The notes under the pieces: model-generated | Told to the model about the DNA's origin: nothing | Databases searched by the model: none | What the model saw: the letters and a program-made list of their open reading frames with translations, nothing else | Program-made: the position numbers and the translations under genes | Shown here: positions 1 to 11,970 of the stretch, in pieces | Numbering within the stretch: the first letter of the stretch is position 1 | Layout: every line of letters starts with the position of its first letter | Assembly (NCBI GenBank): GCA_963971535.1 | Contig: OZ020586.1 | Span: 77,042,703 to 77,106,702, forward strand | Reading direction: 5' to 3' | Source: Notolepis coatsorum | Taxonomy: Eukaryota > Chordata > Actinopteri > Aulopiformes > Paralepididae | Length of the DNA: 64,000 nt

Positions 1-1319
1 TCATCATTCAACACATTTTATCTGAGACAATGAAGTTTAGATGGGGGTGAAAATCACTGGAATGTGGGCCAAACCATAGTAACACACAGATTTTGGTTCA
101 ACTGATATCAGGCTAAGGTTCACTCAAACTAGATTTTTATCTCAAATGTGATATCCCCAATGCATATAATTTAACATTGAAACATTTTCTTCTTTGAATT
201 TGAAATATTGTGTAACGTTACCGTTATCTAATTAGTAACTGGCAACTGCAGATGTCTGCCCCATGTCTATACCCCACAATGCAAAGTGGTCTAACGCTAT
301 AGCTTAATTGTAGATTCTAAACATAATTGAGGTAACGCAGCTACCAAATGTTATCTTTAATCAAAGTGTGTAATGTTAATCCACAACAGCGACTTTTGGT
401 ATATGACATATCAATAGAAATACATTTACAAAAATACAAATGAAATACATTTCAAATTAATTCCACAATTCTTTGCGATAGACTTATATCAATACACAAA
501 CAAATTTAAATTGATGACATTAGATCGGGTGTAGCTAATCTAAATAGTGTGCATCATTTTCAAAACTATATACTGTATTTTGAGAGTAAATCAAGCATAA
601 TAAACATTCATGTTCTAATGAAGCCTGAGAAACCAAGTTTGCACTTCACCGCATAGGTCCTTGTGAATCGCTAATGTCTATTTTGTAGTTGTAAACAGTG
701 ATCCCCTCATTAAAGTGGCCAATATCTGAAGAGGGCAGTGATGGATGAAGTGTGATTGTTATTATATGTACTTAATAAGTATATAGGGTATACAATGGAA
801 GGAATTTGTATTTCTTTAGTCTAAGATAGTGATCCATAATCAGAAAATGTCCATATTACTATACAGAGTCTAAGGCTGTTTTTCAGCTGCTTCTGTTCTA
901 AATACACAGATCGCTATAGTCTTGGACCGTTATTCATATTCCAATGGTCCCCCTTTATCACTTCCATTGTCCTGTTTAAAGATAGAAAATAAAATTTAAA
1001 TAAACAAATGAACATGACTGAGACCCAGTCTGGTACATATTAATAAACACATGAACAACATACTTCATGCATTTTCCTCTGGAGGGACTGAATACAGTAT
1101 ATTTCTTACTGCTAATCTGCGATTTTAGGCAATATAGTGTTGCTATAGAAACATGTTTAAGAAATCCAAAATCTCCCATGCTAACAAACTATTGTATGCA
1201 GCTCTACAGACTAGTGATATATAAGGAGCAACAGGGAGGCAGGCCATGACATGTTTTCAGGATTCATTCATTCATTCAAGTTGAATTTCACACATTCAAA
1301 AAAGGTTTGGTTTGAGCAA
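1..1319 (+). repeat. Head module (upstream region) of type-1 copy A
   Basis: AT-rich block that precedes every type-1 gene copy, recurring near-identically at 3838-5503, 12.1-13.1 kb, 22.5-23.6 kb, 27.6-29.5 kb, 36.4-37.9 kb and 56.7-57.8 kb. It starts inside the module at the window edge and is cut at 1319 by a LINE; the leader part resumes at 2330. Where both genes survive, it lies between divergent type-2 and type-1 start codons, so it is probably their shared promoter region. Short open frames on both strands recur in all copies, but look like repeat copies rather than genes. Confidence 0.8.
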
Positions 1320-2329
1320 CGCAATTCTTGTACCGGATCTCCGCTCTGGTAAACAAGAATACCCTGAAGACTCTAGCAGGAGCACTCATTCAAGGGTACT
1401 ACGACTATGCTTGCACCTCATGGTACCAAAGCACCTCAAAGGCACTAAAAAACAAATTACAAACATCTCAAAACAAGCTAGTCAGACTACTACTTGACCT
1501 GACTCCTAGAACCCACCTCACCCCTGCCCACTTTGACAACCTAGGATGGCTTAGAGTAGACGACAGAGTACAGCAACTTGCAATGGGCCTGGTCTACAAG
1601 ATACACTATGCGACCAAGGTACCCATGTACATGTCAAAATACTTCCCAAAGGTCAGTGAATACCACAATCACAACACCAGAGGGAGCTCCACAAATCATG
1701 TAAAACCCAGATTCGGATCAAACAAGGGACTAAACACGTTTCGCAATTATGCCACATCAATGTGGAACGCCCTGCCTAAAGCTGTAAAGGAATGTGAATC
1801 ACTACCCACCTTCAAAAACACTCTCAAAAAACACCTACGTGAGACTGCAATTCGAAACTGGCCCCTACAAATGTCCTAACCTGGTTGTACAGTAAATGAC
1901 CAAGTAAGGCTTTGTCAATATTCCAATGTACAGTGTAAAATGTGTGTGTGTCCCCTTCCCAACCCCCCCCCCCCCCCCCACCTCCAATGTACAGCCCTCA
2001 CCCAACCCACCCAACCCCACCCCACCCAACCAACCTCCTCCAATGTACAGTTTCTATGCCAAATGTATATACACTCCTTTTCTGGACACTTTTGTATCAC
2101 AAACAGTACTGTATTTGCAAATCTGATATGTCATAAATGTATAGATGTAGCAGTACTGTCTATCTGTATGTCATGTATGTCATATATGTTATGATGAATT
2201 GAAAATGGGGGACCCTGATGTAAACAAGTCGAAAGTCTTTCTCTGGTCTGCATCCCCTGTATGTATTGAGCTGTACTGTACTGTACCCATTCTGCAATCT
2301 GTTAATAAACTTTTCAATCAATCAATCAA
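1320..2329 (+). mobile_element. 5'-truncated non-LTR retrotransposon (CR1/L2-like LINE) 3' fragment
   Basis: The insert splits the head module of copy A; uninterrupted copies read GAGCAAGTCTATATA across this point. A possible short target duplication (AGCAA) lies on both sides. It holds the C-terminal end of a reverse-transcriptase polyprotein, a C-rich and pyrimidine-rich 3' UTR (poly-C at about 1966-1979), AATAAA and a short TCAA tandem tail, as CR1/L2-type LINEs have instead of a long poly-A. The family assignment is tentative. Confidence 0.8.
1328..1879 (+). pseudogene. LINE reverse-transcriptase C-terminal remnant
   Basis: An open frame of 183 codons matching the region after the polymerase core of CR1/L2/Rex-like LINE proteins. 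Visible signs are a Y-Y-D-Y-A-C-T-S-W segment, an N-K-L-V-R-L-L-L-D-L segment, the late motif S-M-W-N-A-L-P and a closing F-K-N-T-L-K-K-H-L. The catalytic YxDD box is missing, so it is a dead 5'-truncated copy. The annotated ATG is only the first methionine in the fragment. Confidence 0.75.
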
Positions 2330-2661
2330 GCAAGTCTATATAGGAAAACAATTTACACGACAATAAAACTATAATATATTAAACCCAAGAGTATGGTAAG
2401 AGAGAGCTAAAAGTACAATCACCATCCATTGGTCCAGATAGGTTTGTTGGAAGTGGGCTGTTATGACGGCCATTGACCCCACCTCATCCAGATGAAAAGG
2501 CCCTCATCAACCTGGAATGCACACCTTGTAATGTTCTATTGTTCTGGCAGGACTTATATCCAGAAGTCTGGGACTCCATCACTCCAGGTCCACAGCTCCA
2601 CTGAGTGAGGTTCTGATACCACTGTGTGTGACTTGACTCTACAACCAACAAGAAGCAGAAC
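2330..2661 (+). promoter_or_regulatory. Leader and proximal upstream region of type-1 copy A
   Basis: Continuation of the head module to the start codon at 2662. The last roughly 170 bp, from about 2500, are conserved in type-1 copies and, in opposite orientation, ahead of type-2 copies. They probably hold the transcription start and 5' UTR. I see only weak TATA-like stretches (for example ACTTATATCC near 2551) and no certain promoter element. Confidence 0.45.
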
Positions 2662-3711
2662 ATGGCTGAGAACTTTGGAGCTCCCCTGCCTCTCCATGTG
2701 ACACCCAACAGCACACAGAAATCATGTTTGAGAATTGTAACACCCACCTGGCAATGATTGCCTTTGTCCTCCAAGACTCTCCAGGCAATATGCTCACCTT
2801 CTGTGAGGTAAGAACAAGCAAGCAACATATTAAGTTTCATTTGACTTTAAAAATGTTGTGATGTGAAAGCAAAATGTCCTTCTAATGTCTGATGATGCCT
2901 AATTTTCAATGTAACTTCTTTTGCAGTTGCTGGGAAATTTGGAAGCATTGATCTCAGGAAACAGAAAAGGCCTTGATGCCAAAATTAGAGTCTGCTTGTC
3001 GACCAACAAATGTTTTGTCAAGGTAAATGGAAAAAATCTTTATATCTCATTGATCATGATCACTAATTTAGTTGAACCAACATAGTTTTGGGTTAAAGAT
3101 GAATTCTAACTTGTGTGTTCAATTGTTTCCAGATTCCATCAAATCCAGAAAAACCAAACAGTAAGAAAAACTACTGGAAGCTTGACCACAGTCAAATTAC
3201 AGGGAAGATGGTGCGTCGTCACTTCAAGGGAATTCTGGACTGGTTCCCTGAGTTGGTCTCCAAAGTTATGGAGGCAGTCAGACCATCAGAGCACTACACT
3301 ACTCTCCACTCCCCTGAACCTGCAGCCTACAGAGATGTTCAGATTAAATGTGAGGTGAAGTTCAGCAGTCCTTTCTCCATCGAATCCCTCCTGAAGAAAG
3401 ACAGTCCCTCTGGCCTGGGCTCCAAACCCTCTCCTCTGTTGGGCATTTCCAGCTTGCCAGTCAGAGTAGAACAGCAGCCTTGGTGCTCAGAGAAAGGAGT
3501 TGGAACAAAGAGGAAGTTCAGCTGGGACGCTCCACCAGTGGAGATGCACATTCTTCAACCGGCAGATAGAAGTTATGCCATCTACCCAGCAGGGGGCAGT
3601 GTGGACCATGGACTCAGTGGTTCTGGAAACAGGCCAGTCAAGAGGATTCGTATGTGTGCTGAGCTCAATGCCATAGATTCATCATTCAGCCCATTTTACC
3701 AGAGGCAATGA
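2662..3711 (+). pseudogene. Type-1 divergent forkhead (FoxH1-like) gene, copy A: frameshifted, chimeric 3' end
   Basis: Three exons by comparison with the intact copies: 2662-2807, 2927-3022 and 3133-3711, with GT/AG introns. Exon 1 has lost one base around 2720 (CAGAAATCATG instead of CAGAAAAGGATG), so the usual ATG reads out of frame. The ATG at 2724 restores the forkhead frame, and a protein missing about 21 N-terminal residues could still be made. Exon 3 is open, but after R-I-R-M-C-A-E the usual 42-residue type-1 tail is replaced by about 14 foreign residues ending at 3711. The foreign tail matches the block at 56549-56669. By family logic it would be a nuclear transcription-factor-like protein, but it is probably a relic. 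Confidence 0.75.
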
Positions 3712-3837
3712 CGTTTAGATCAAGGTGAAAATCATTGGAATGTGGGCACGGCCTGTACAGCAATACTCTAGTTTTAAATGCAAATGTCTAATTCACACCT
3801 GCCCTCATGTTAACTAAATGTAGCCCCAATAGCTTAA
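3712..3837. repeat. Junction block shared with 56.55-56.67 kb
   Basis: The segment from about 3661 to 3788 is nearly identical to 56549-56669 and is also a diverged relative of the first 70 bases of the head module (ACAATGAAGTTTAGATGG-like). It replaces the normal type-1 3' end here and leads straight into the next head module. Confidence 0.6.
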
Positions 3838-5503
3838 TCATTCAACACATTATATCTGAGACAATGAAGTTTAGATGGGGTGAAAATCACTGGAATGTGG
3901 GCCAAACCATAGTAACACACAGATTTTGGTTCAACTGATATCAGGCTAAGGTTCACTCAAACTAGATTTTTATCTCAAATGTGATATCCCCAATGCATAT
4001 AATTTAACATTGAAACATTTTCTTCTTTGAATTTGAAATATTGTGTAACGTTACCGTTATCTAATTAGTAACTGGCAACTGCAGATGTCTGCCCCATGTC
4101 TATACCCCACAATGCAAAGTGTCTAACGCTATAGCTTAATTGTAGATTCTAAACATAATGAGGTAACGCAGCTACCAAATGTTATCTTTAATCAAAGTGT
4201 GTAATGTTAATCCACAACAGCGACTTTTGGTATATGACATATCAATAGAAATACATTTACAAAAATACAAATGAAATACATTTCAAATTAATTCCACAAT
4301 TCTTTGCGATAGACTTATATCAATACACAAACAAATTTAAATTGATGACATTAGATCGGGTGTAGCTAATCTAAATAGTGTGCATCATTTTCAAAACTAT
4401 ATACTGTATTTTGAGAGTAAATCAAGCATGATAAACATTCATGTTCTAATGAAGCCTGAGAAACCAAGTTTGCACTTCACCGCATAGTCCTTGTGAATCG
4501 CTAATGTCTATTTTGTAGTTGTAAACAGTGATCCCCTCATTAAAGTGGCCAATATCTGAAGAGGGCAGTGATGGATGAAGTGTGATTGTTATTATATGTA
4601 CTTAATAAGTATATAGGGTATACAATGGAAGGAATTTGTATTTTTTAAGTCTAAGATAGTGATCCATAATCAGAAAATGTCCATATTACTATACAGAGTC
4701 TAAGGCTGTTTTTCAGCTGCTTCTGTTCTAAATACACAGATCGCTATAGTCTTGGACCGTTATTCATATTCCAATGGTCCCCCTTTATCACTTCCATTGT
4801 CCTGTTTAAAGATAGAAAATAGAATTTAAATAAACAAATGAACATGACTGAGACCCAGTCTGGTACATATTAATAAACACATGAACAACATACTTCATGC
4901 ATTTTCCTCTGGAGGGACTGAATACAGTATATTTCTCACTGCTAATCTGCGATTTTAGGCAATATAGTGTTGCTATAGAAACATGTTTAAGAAATCCAAA
5001 ATCTCCCATGCTAACAAACTATTGTATGCAGCTCTACATACTAGTGATATATAAGGAGCAACAGGGAGGCAGGCCATGACATGTTTTCAGGATTCATTGT
5101 TTGTCCATTGCTTCCTGACCAAACAGATTTTTGAAGTTGACTTTCACACATTCAAAAAAGGTTTGGTTTGAGCAAGTCTATATAGGAAAACAATTTACAC
5201 AACAATAAAACTATAATATATTAAACCCAAGAGTATGGTAAGAGAGAGCTAAAAGTACAATCACCATCCATTGGTCCAGATAGGTTTGTTGGAAGTGGGC
5301 TGTTATGACGGCCATTGACCCCACCTCATCCAGATGAAAAGGCCCTCATCAACCTGGAATGCACACCTTGTAATGTTCTATTGTTCTGGCAGGACTTATA
5401 TCCAGAAGTCTGGGACTCCATCACTCCAGGTCCACAGCTCCACTGAGTGAGGTTCTGATACCACTGTGTGTGACTTGACTCTACAACCAACAAGAAGCAG
5501 AAC
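3838..5503 (+). repeat. Head module of type-1 copy B
   Basis: Same AT-rich upstream block as 1-1319 plus 2330-2661, here without the LINE, so it gives the empty-site sequence for that insertion. Copies A and B are the only direct tandem repeat of type-1 genes in the window. Confidence 0.8.
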
Positions 5504-5775
5504 ATGGCTGAGAACTTTGGAGCTCCCCTGCCTCTCCATGTGACACCCAACAGCACACAGAAATCATGTTTGAGAATTGTAACACCCACCTGGCAATGAT
5601 TGCCTTTGTCCTCCAAGACTCTCCAGGCAATATGCTCACCTTCTGTGCTGAGCCCTCAACCCTGATCTACACAAGACCCAGTGTTGCTCCTTATTTTACC
5701 AGCCGTCAGAACGGTTATGTCAATTATCCTCTACCAACATATCCCTGTGATGTTAAACGTTATTGTAAAATGTAA
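5504..5775 (+). pseudogene. Type-1 forkhead-like gene, copy B: exon 1 fused to end of exon 3
   Basis: Exon 1 begins normally (ATG 5504) with the same one-base loss as copy A. A deletion then joins the end of exon 1 (T-F-C) directly to the last part of exon 3 (A-E-P-S-T-L-I-Y), removing both introns, exon 2 and most of exon 3. TGTG/TGTGCTGAG microhomology lies at the joint. From ATG 5566 the fusion stays in frame for 69 codons and ends like an intact type-1 protein. The forkhead core (recognition helix, wings) and eh1-like motif are gone, so no DNA-binding role is expected. Confidence 0.8.
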
Positions 5776-7270
5776 ATGTAAAATGTTTTTTTTTGTATAC
5801 ATGCCACTTCTGCACTTATTTGTACATTATATTTGCTTACTTATCTTGGCACCTTTTTCAATAAAACACAAAAACAAACATTGTTACTTACTGCTATCAT
5901 TTATTTGTATGCATACAGATCTGAGATGAAGAATTTACAACTGAACATAATCAGAATCAGAAAGATCTTTATTGCCAAGTAAGTTTGCACACATACAAGG
6001 AATTTGTATTGGTTGTTGCAACATTAACAGACAATTAAAGTAGAATCATCAGTCATATATAAACTAAATTAGAATAAAAGTACAATAGAATATGGGCTGT
6101 ACAATTGTGCAGTATTGTGCAAAAAGTATGAATAATCACGAAAAACTAACTATTAAAATAGTTTTACAGAATTACTTAATTGATTTAATAACATATTGTA
6201 AAATATTATTATCCTGTATAAGTATAATACATGTGTATCAGGCTCAGTAATGTACCTTCCATACACCATTGACCTCTCACCTCAAGATATATGAATGAAA
6301 ACTGGCTCAATTGAACCACTCCACAGCTGATTTATGGTAGTGTGTTGCCGTTTTGGGCCAATACCATGCTGTTTTAGGCATGCGGTACAAATGTGTTGTC
6401 ACAAATATATATTAGCCTATTCCATGGATTAGGTGTGGCTTTAAAGTTGAGACTTTTTTGGAATCCGGTGATGAAGCTTCCCACTTGGCAGGCCAAAAAC
6501 ATCTGATTGGTTATTGATGCATGGAGCTGTTGTTTTGGTCAATCAGATTTGAATCTGATAATAAATGAGTTATGGCTATATGCCTTAATCTGGTAAATGT
6601 AATGTTGCTTTGTGGTGGAATTTCCCTTTACAAATGGAATTACAGACACAGAATGTTCTCAATGTAAGATTGTGAACCACTAAAATTAACATTAAATTAA
6701 CAAATAGTAGTGTAACAGTAGGTGTAACAGGCTGTTGGGATTTGTTGCGTGTGTCTTCATTAGTGGAATTAATTTATTAACAATTGACAGAAAGGAATAC
6801 ATAAATATATCAATAATTGAAATGTCATTATAGAATTGAAAATGTTTCGTTTTCTCATGTATAAATATTGAATCTCAATCACAAGGTAACATTGACATTT
6901 TTTATACCACATATGATGTTGGTGGCCGACAGCAGGGTTCATCCCCGGAACATTTATGGCCAGAAGACCAAATTCCACAACATAATCTAGTATTATTAAT
7001 CAGAGTATTATTATATATTATATTTGGTCTACATTGATGCAGTTTACCTCTTGAGAGTGAACAACTAGTTAACTATTAACAAGGTATAATATAATACAAA
7101 TACAAAATAATATATGATAGCAAAACATAGTTTGGTTTAATATTTTATTGAAAAAAATATCTTCACAAGAAGGCAAGTATATATATAACATATTTACAGA
7201 TTATGACATAACACAGGGACATTTGAGACAGAATAATCGTCCTGGGTTGGAAAGGAGCAATTCTGGGTCT
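5776..7270. repeat. Tail module between convergent 3' ends (copy B / copy C)
   Basis: AT-rich non-coding block found between every pair of convergent 3' ends. It starts with the type-1 3' UTR and AATAAA (5860-5865). It contains an AATCAGAATCAGAAAGATC segment resembling a dispersed fish repeat, and ends with the type-2 3' UTR, whose antisense AATAAA lies about 120 bp from the type-2 stop. A 70-95 codon antisense frame (6769-6978 here) recurs, but I see no domain and consider it chance. Confidence 0.75.
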
Positions 7271-7518
7271 TCAGATCACATAGATCAGGAATGAGGGATT
7301 AGCACACATACGAATCCTCTTGACTGGCCTGTTTCCAGAACCACTGAGTACATGGTCCCCACTGCCCCCTGCTGGGTAGAACTGGTCACTTCTACCTGCA
7401 GGTTGAAGAATGTGAATCTCCACAGGTGGAGCGTCCCAGCTGAACTTTCTGTGATTTGACTGTGGTCAAGCTTCCAGTAGTTTTTAATATTGTTTGGTTT
7501 ACCTGGATTTGATGGAAT
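7271..7518 (-). pseudogene. Type-2 forkhead-like gene, copy C: exon 3 remnant
   Basis: Only exon 3 survives. About 241 bp are missing inside it: the joint runs from the I-P-S-N-P..H-S-Q-I-T-E part straight to the region before S-W-D-A-P-P-V-E and shifts frame, so the eh1-like motif is lost. Exons 1 and 2 are absent; about 30 bp upstream of exon 3 the sequence switches to an LTR-element fragment. Confidence 0.8.
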
Positions 7519-7550
7519 CTGGAAAGAATTTAACACGTTATAATTCAACT

Positions 7551-9645
7551 AGGTTTTTTGGGCTTCAAAATTAAGGGTGATCCTGAGAGAGGATTTGTTT
7601 TGGGGTTTTAAAGGGCCCTTTGGAACGCTGTGAATAGGTGATCCTGCCGTAAAGGGAAAAAGAGTCAGTATGTTCCACAGGGGTTGATTATCTTTAGAAC
7701 TAGGGTATAAGGGTACTTTCTCATGGGGTCATGGACAGGGGAGGCAGTGCTCTGAGGGTTAATTCCATTTTTGTTTGTCTGTACTATAAGGTTTTTTTCT
7801 CACAAGAGGCGGGAACGCGGGACTGTGAGTCGGGAGAATTTACCTATGTTTTTCAGACCTACCGTCATTTGCCATTCAGTCTGTTTTGACCTGTTCAGTA
7901 CTTGCATGTTTATAGTAGCTGCTAGCAACGGCGATCATCTAATTTCATGTGACCTGCAGAAATAATTATGACCTGTTTGCCGACGAGACTCTTAGAGACG
8001 TTGTTTTTTGTTGTCATGACTTAGGGAATCTGCCCTGCTCGTTGGAGCTGAAGTTGAGGTACTATAGAATGTCCTAACTTCAAGCCTGGAGTGGACCCTT
8101 TCTACCGTTTTAGTGTGTAACTGTCTATAATGTGTGATAACGGGCAAATGTTTTTTAAGTGTGGCTGAGAAAAAAAAAAAAAAAAAAAAAAAGAGATTGG
8201 AATAGTGAGATATACAGCCAGCCACTCACATCTTTCCTTTGTCTCTTCTCTCCCACATACACCTATGTATGTACCCCTCTCCTTTGTAGTTTCTCAGGGG
8301 GGGGTCCTCCATCTCTGTGCCAAACCAATGCCCGCCGGCCCTACTACTGCCCAGTGAGAGGAAGCTGTGCCCGGAGAGGTATATGCCAGCCTGCTCTGGC
8401 CTGCAGCTGGACACGACGACGCAGCTATGAGCTACATCAGACACTGTCCAACAGCTGACCACAGCTGGGACAAGCACTGGCCGAATCATTGGTCGAAGAT
8501 AAAGAACTAAGGGACAGTTCAATCCTAACTGTCCAGGTGGTTGAGGCCTCACACACGGAAGGGCATCGAGGTCAGGGTCCAGACAAAGCAGCAAAATGTT
8601 ATCCTCTACATCAAGAACAGACCATCGGCAACGACGAGGGAACCATCGGACTGGGTCGGCCCGGGGGTGTTTGGTGCGAGGAGAGGGGGGACCTGCCTGA
8701 GATTCAACAACTGATTAAGAGGCAAGTCTGACCCACATCACATTACATTATCTCGGAAATATTGAGTAACGATATGAAAGAATGGAGATGTTTGTTTGCA
8801 AATTGTAGTTTTGTTTTGTTTTGGCTATCTCCCGGCCTCTGTGAGAATGCAGTCACGTGTATTCTGTTTTCGCTATGAGTTTTGTGAGAATGTTTTTGTC
8901 TTCTAGTAATGCACCCAGTGTTATATTTCGTGAGCGCAGTCTATCTTGCAAGGTACTGCCCTGTTTTTTCTTTTGTGATTTCAATTTTTCAGCTTGGTGG
9001 TGGGAGAAGTATGGCCTTGACAAAACCAGAGGCTGGACTGTACCCTTGAGTCCTGCAACCACCGTCTGGGCATTTGCAAAGCACGTGACACGGGGTCTAT
9101 GCAGAGGACCTTTTGTTTTTTAGATAATAAAAATAGTTTGTGCTGAGTTTAATGATAATAATATGTTTGTTGTCTTTATGAAATGATAATGATTGTGATT
9201 AATAATTATCAAAAGGAGGGAACTGTCGTGGAAATATATTATCATGTTCTTATATATCTGTGTGGAGATATCATGTTATACAGCTTGAGTTTCAATATGA
9301 CCAGATTGACTGGTTAATGTGTGTATGTCTCTTTAAGATCACTCTGACATCCTACCAGTCATAACAAAGTTGTTGTTTGCTTCCAGTTACTGAGAAACCA
9401 TTTTGTTTACCTTCGTCATCATATCTGATATAATATGTTTCGTCTGACAACTGTGTATTTAACATATGTCTGAACAGAACTCTTGGTCAGTTCATGGCCA
9501 GACGCTACTGTGTGAACATGTGTCTCTGACTGTGGGTTGAACTTTCATTGTGGCCACGGTGAAATAAACTTTTCTATTATTAATAATGACTCAGAATGAT
9601 TAATGTAAACGGCTCATCGTTTGTCCTTTAATAATTCCCATTACA
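7551..9645 (+). mobile_element. 3' portion of an LTR retroelement (endogenous retrovirus-like)
   Basis: Foreign sequence between the broken copy C and the next tail module. Its right end is a recognisable LTR (9224-9645), immediately preceded by a polypurine tract (AAAAGGAGGGAAC, 9211-9223). No matching 5' LTR, gag or pol frame is visible, so the 5' part was lost, probably with exons 1-2 of copy C. The interior (7551-9210) holds a poly-A run (8170-8192) and short open frames without recognisable domains. Confidence 0.65.
9224..9645 (+). repeat. 3' LTR
   Basis: A 422 bp segment starting TGTCGTGG and ending TTACA, fitting the TG..CA rule approximately. It carries an AATAAA at 9563-9568 about 80 bp before the end and abuts a polypurine tract on its left. 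A target duplication cannot be tested because the other end is missing. Confidence 0.65.
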
Positions 9646-11023
9646 CTATCATTTATTTGTATGCATACAGATCTGAGATGAAGAATTTATAACTGAACAT
9701 AATCAGAATCAGAAAGATCTTTATTGCCAAGTAAGTTTGCACACATACAAGGAATTTGTATTGGTTGTTGCAACATTAACAGACAATTAAAGTAGAATCA
9801 TCAGTCATATATAAACTAAATTAGAATAAAAGTACAATAGAATATGGGCTGTACAATTGTGCAGTATTGTGCAAAAAGTATGAATAATCACGAAAAACTA
9901 ACTATTAAAATAGTTTTACAGAATTACTTAATTGATTTAATAACATATTGTAAAATATTATTATCCTGTATAAGTATAATACATGTGTATCAGGCTCAGT
10001 AATGTACCTTCCATACACCATTGACCTCTCACCTCAAGATATATGAATGAAAACAGGCTCAATTGAACCACTCCACAGCTGATTTATGGTAGTGTGTTGC
10101 CGTTTTGGGCCAATACCATGCTGTTTTAGGCATGCGGTACAAATGTGTTGTCACAAATATATATTAGCCTATTCCATGGATTAGGTGTGGCTTTAAAGTT
10201 GAGACTTTTTTGGAATCCGGTGATGAAGCTTCCCACTTGGCAGGCCAAAAACATCTGATTGGTTATTGATGCATGGAGCTGTTGTTTTGGTCAATCAGAT
10301 TTGAATCTGATAATAAATGAGTTATGGCTATATGCCTTAATCTGGTAAATGTAATGTTGCTTTGTTGTGGAATTTCCCTTTACAAATGGAATTACAGACA
10401 CAGAATGTTCTCAATGTAAGATTGTGAACCACTAAAATTAACATTAAATTAACAAATAGTAGTGTAACAGTAGGTGTAACAGGCTGTTGGGATTTGTTGC
10501 GTGTGTCTTCATTAGTGGAATTAATTTATTAACAATTGACAGAAAGGAATACAATAAATATATCAATAATTTAAATGTCATTATAGAATTGAAAATGTTT
10601 CGTTTTCTCATGTATAAATATTGAATCTCAATCACAAGGTAACATTGACATTTTTTATACCACATATGATGTTGGTGGCCGACAGCAGGGTTCATCCCCG
10701 GAACATTTATGGCCAGAAGACCAAATTCCACAACATAATCTAGTATTATTAATCAGAGTATTATTATATATTATATTTGGTCTACATTGATGCAGTTTAC
10801 CTCTTGAGAGTGAACAACTAGTTAACTATTAACAAGGTATAATACAATACAAATACAAAATAATATATGATAGCAAAACATAGTTTGGTTTAATATTTTA
10901 TTGAAAAAAATATCTTCACAAGAAGGCAAGTATATATATAACATATTTACAGATTATGACATAACACAGGGACATTTGAGACAGAATAATCGTCCTGGGT
11001 TGGAAAGGAGCAATTCTGGGTCT
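9646..11023. repeat. Tail module 3' of type-2 copy D
   Basis: Same block as 5776-7270, entered partway (at CTATCATTTATTTG, just after the type-1 polyadenylation region) where the LTR element ends. It ends with the type-2 3' UTR. No independent gene seen. Confidence 0.75.
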
Positions 11024-11970
11024 TCAGATCACATAGATCAGGAATGAGGGATTAGCACACATACGAATCCTCTTGACTGGCCTGTTTCCAGAACCACTGA
11101 GTACATGGTCCACACTGCCCCCTGCTGGGTAGAACTGGTCACTTCTACCTGCAGGTTGAAGAATGTGAATCTCCACAGGTGGAGCGTCCCAGCTGAACTT
11201 TCTCTTTGTTCCAACTCCTTTCTCTGAGCACCATGGCTGCTGTTCTACTCTGACTGGCAGGCTGGAAATACCCAGAGGAGATGGTTTGGAACCCAGGCCA
11301 GAGGGACTGTCTTTTTTCAGGAGCGATTCGATTGGAGAAAGGACTGCTGAACTTCACCTCACATTTAATCTGAACATCCAAAATGGAGACCAACTCGGGG
11401 AACCAGTCCATAACTCCCTTGAAGTGACGGCGCACCATCTTCTCTGTGATTTGACTGTGGTCAAGCTTCCAGTAGTTTTTAATATTGTTTGGTTTACCTG
11501 GATTTGATGGAATCTGGAAATAATTTAACACGTTATAATTCAACTAGGCCCCAGAGACAATGTTGGTTCAACTAAACTGTAGTAATCACGATCAATGAGA
11601 TATAAATATGTTTTTAAATTTACCTTGACAAAACATTTGTTGGTTGACAAGCAGACTCTAATGTTGGCCTCAATGCTTATTCCTTTTCCTGACATCAATG
11701 CTGCCAATTGTTCCATTATCTGTAGAAAAGTGAAAGAGAATTAGGTATTTGGACATTATGAGGACAGTATGCTATCATATCACAACATGTTTAATAGTTT
11801 AAAGGTTTATAGCTGGTTCTTACCTCAAAGAAGGTGAGCATATTGTCTGGACAGTCTTGGAGGACAAAGGCAATCATTGCCAGGTAGGTGCTACAATTCT
11901 CAACCATCATTTTCCGGGTGCTGTTGGATGTCACATGGAGAGGCAGGGGAGCTCCAAAGTTCTCAGCCAT
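11024..11970 (-). pseudogene. Type-2 forkhead-like gene, copy D: frameshift at the eh1-like motif
   Basis: Exons 11824-11970, 11624-11719 and 11024-11513 with GT/AG introns; start and forkhead coding are intact. Exon 3 has one extra base around 11330 (GATTGGAG for GATGGAG), which turns F-S-I-E-S-L-L into F-S-N-R-I-A and ends translation at 11145, about 203 residues in total. The protein would keep the forkhead-like region but lose the repressor-like motif and natural C-terminus. The same insertion is in copy E, so it predates their duplication. It may be a pseudogene or a truncated isoform. Confidence 0.75.

Noticed and set aside
1915-2194. Proline-rich frames around 1.9-2.2 kb
   Set aside because: Products of the C-rich 3' UTR of the LINE fragment.
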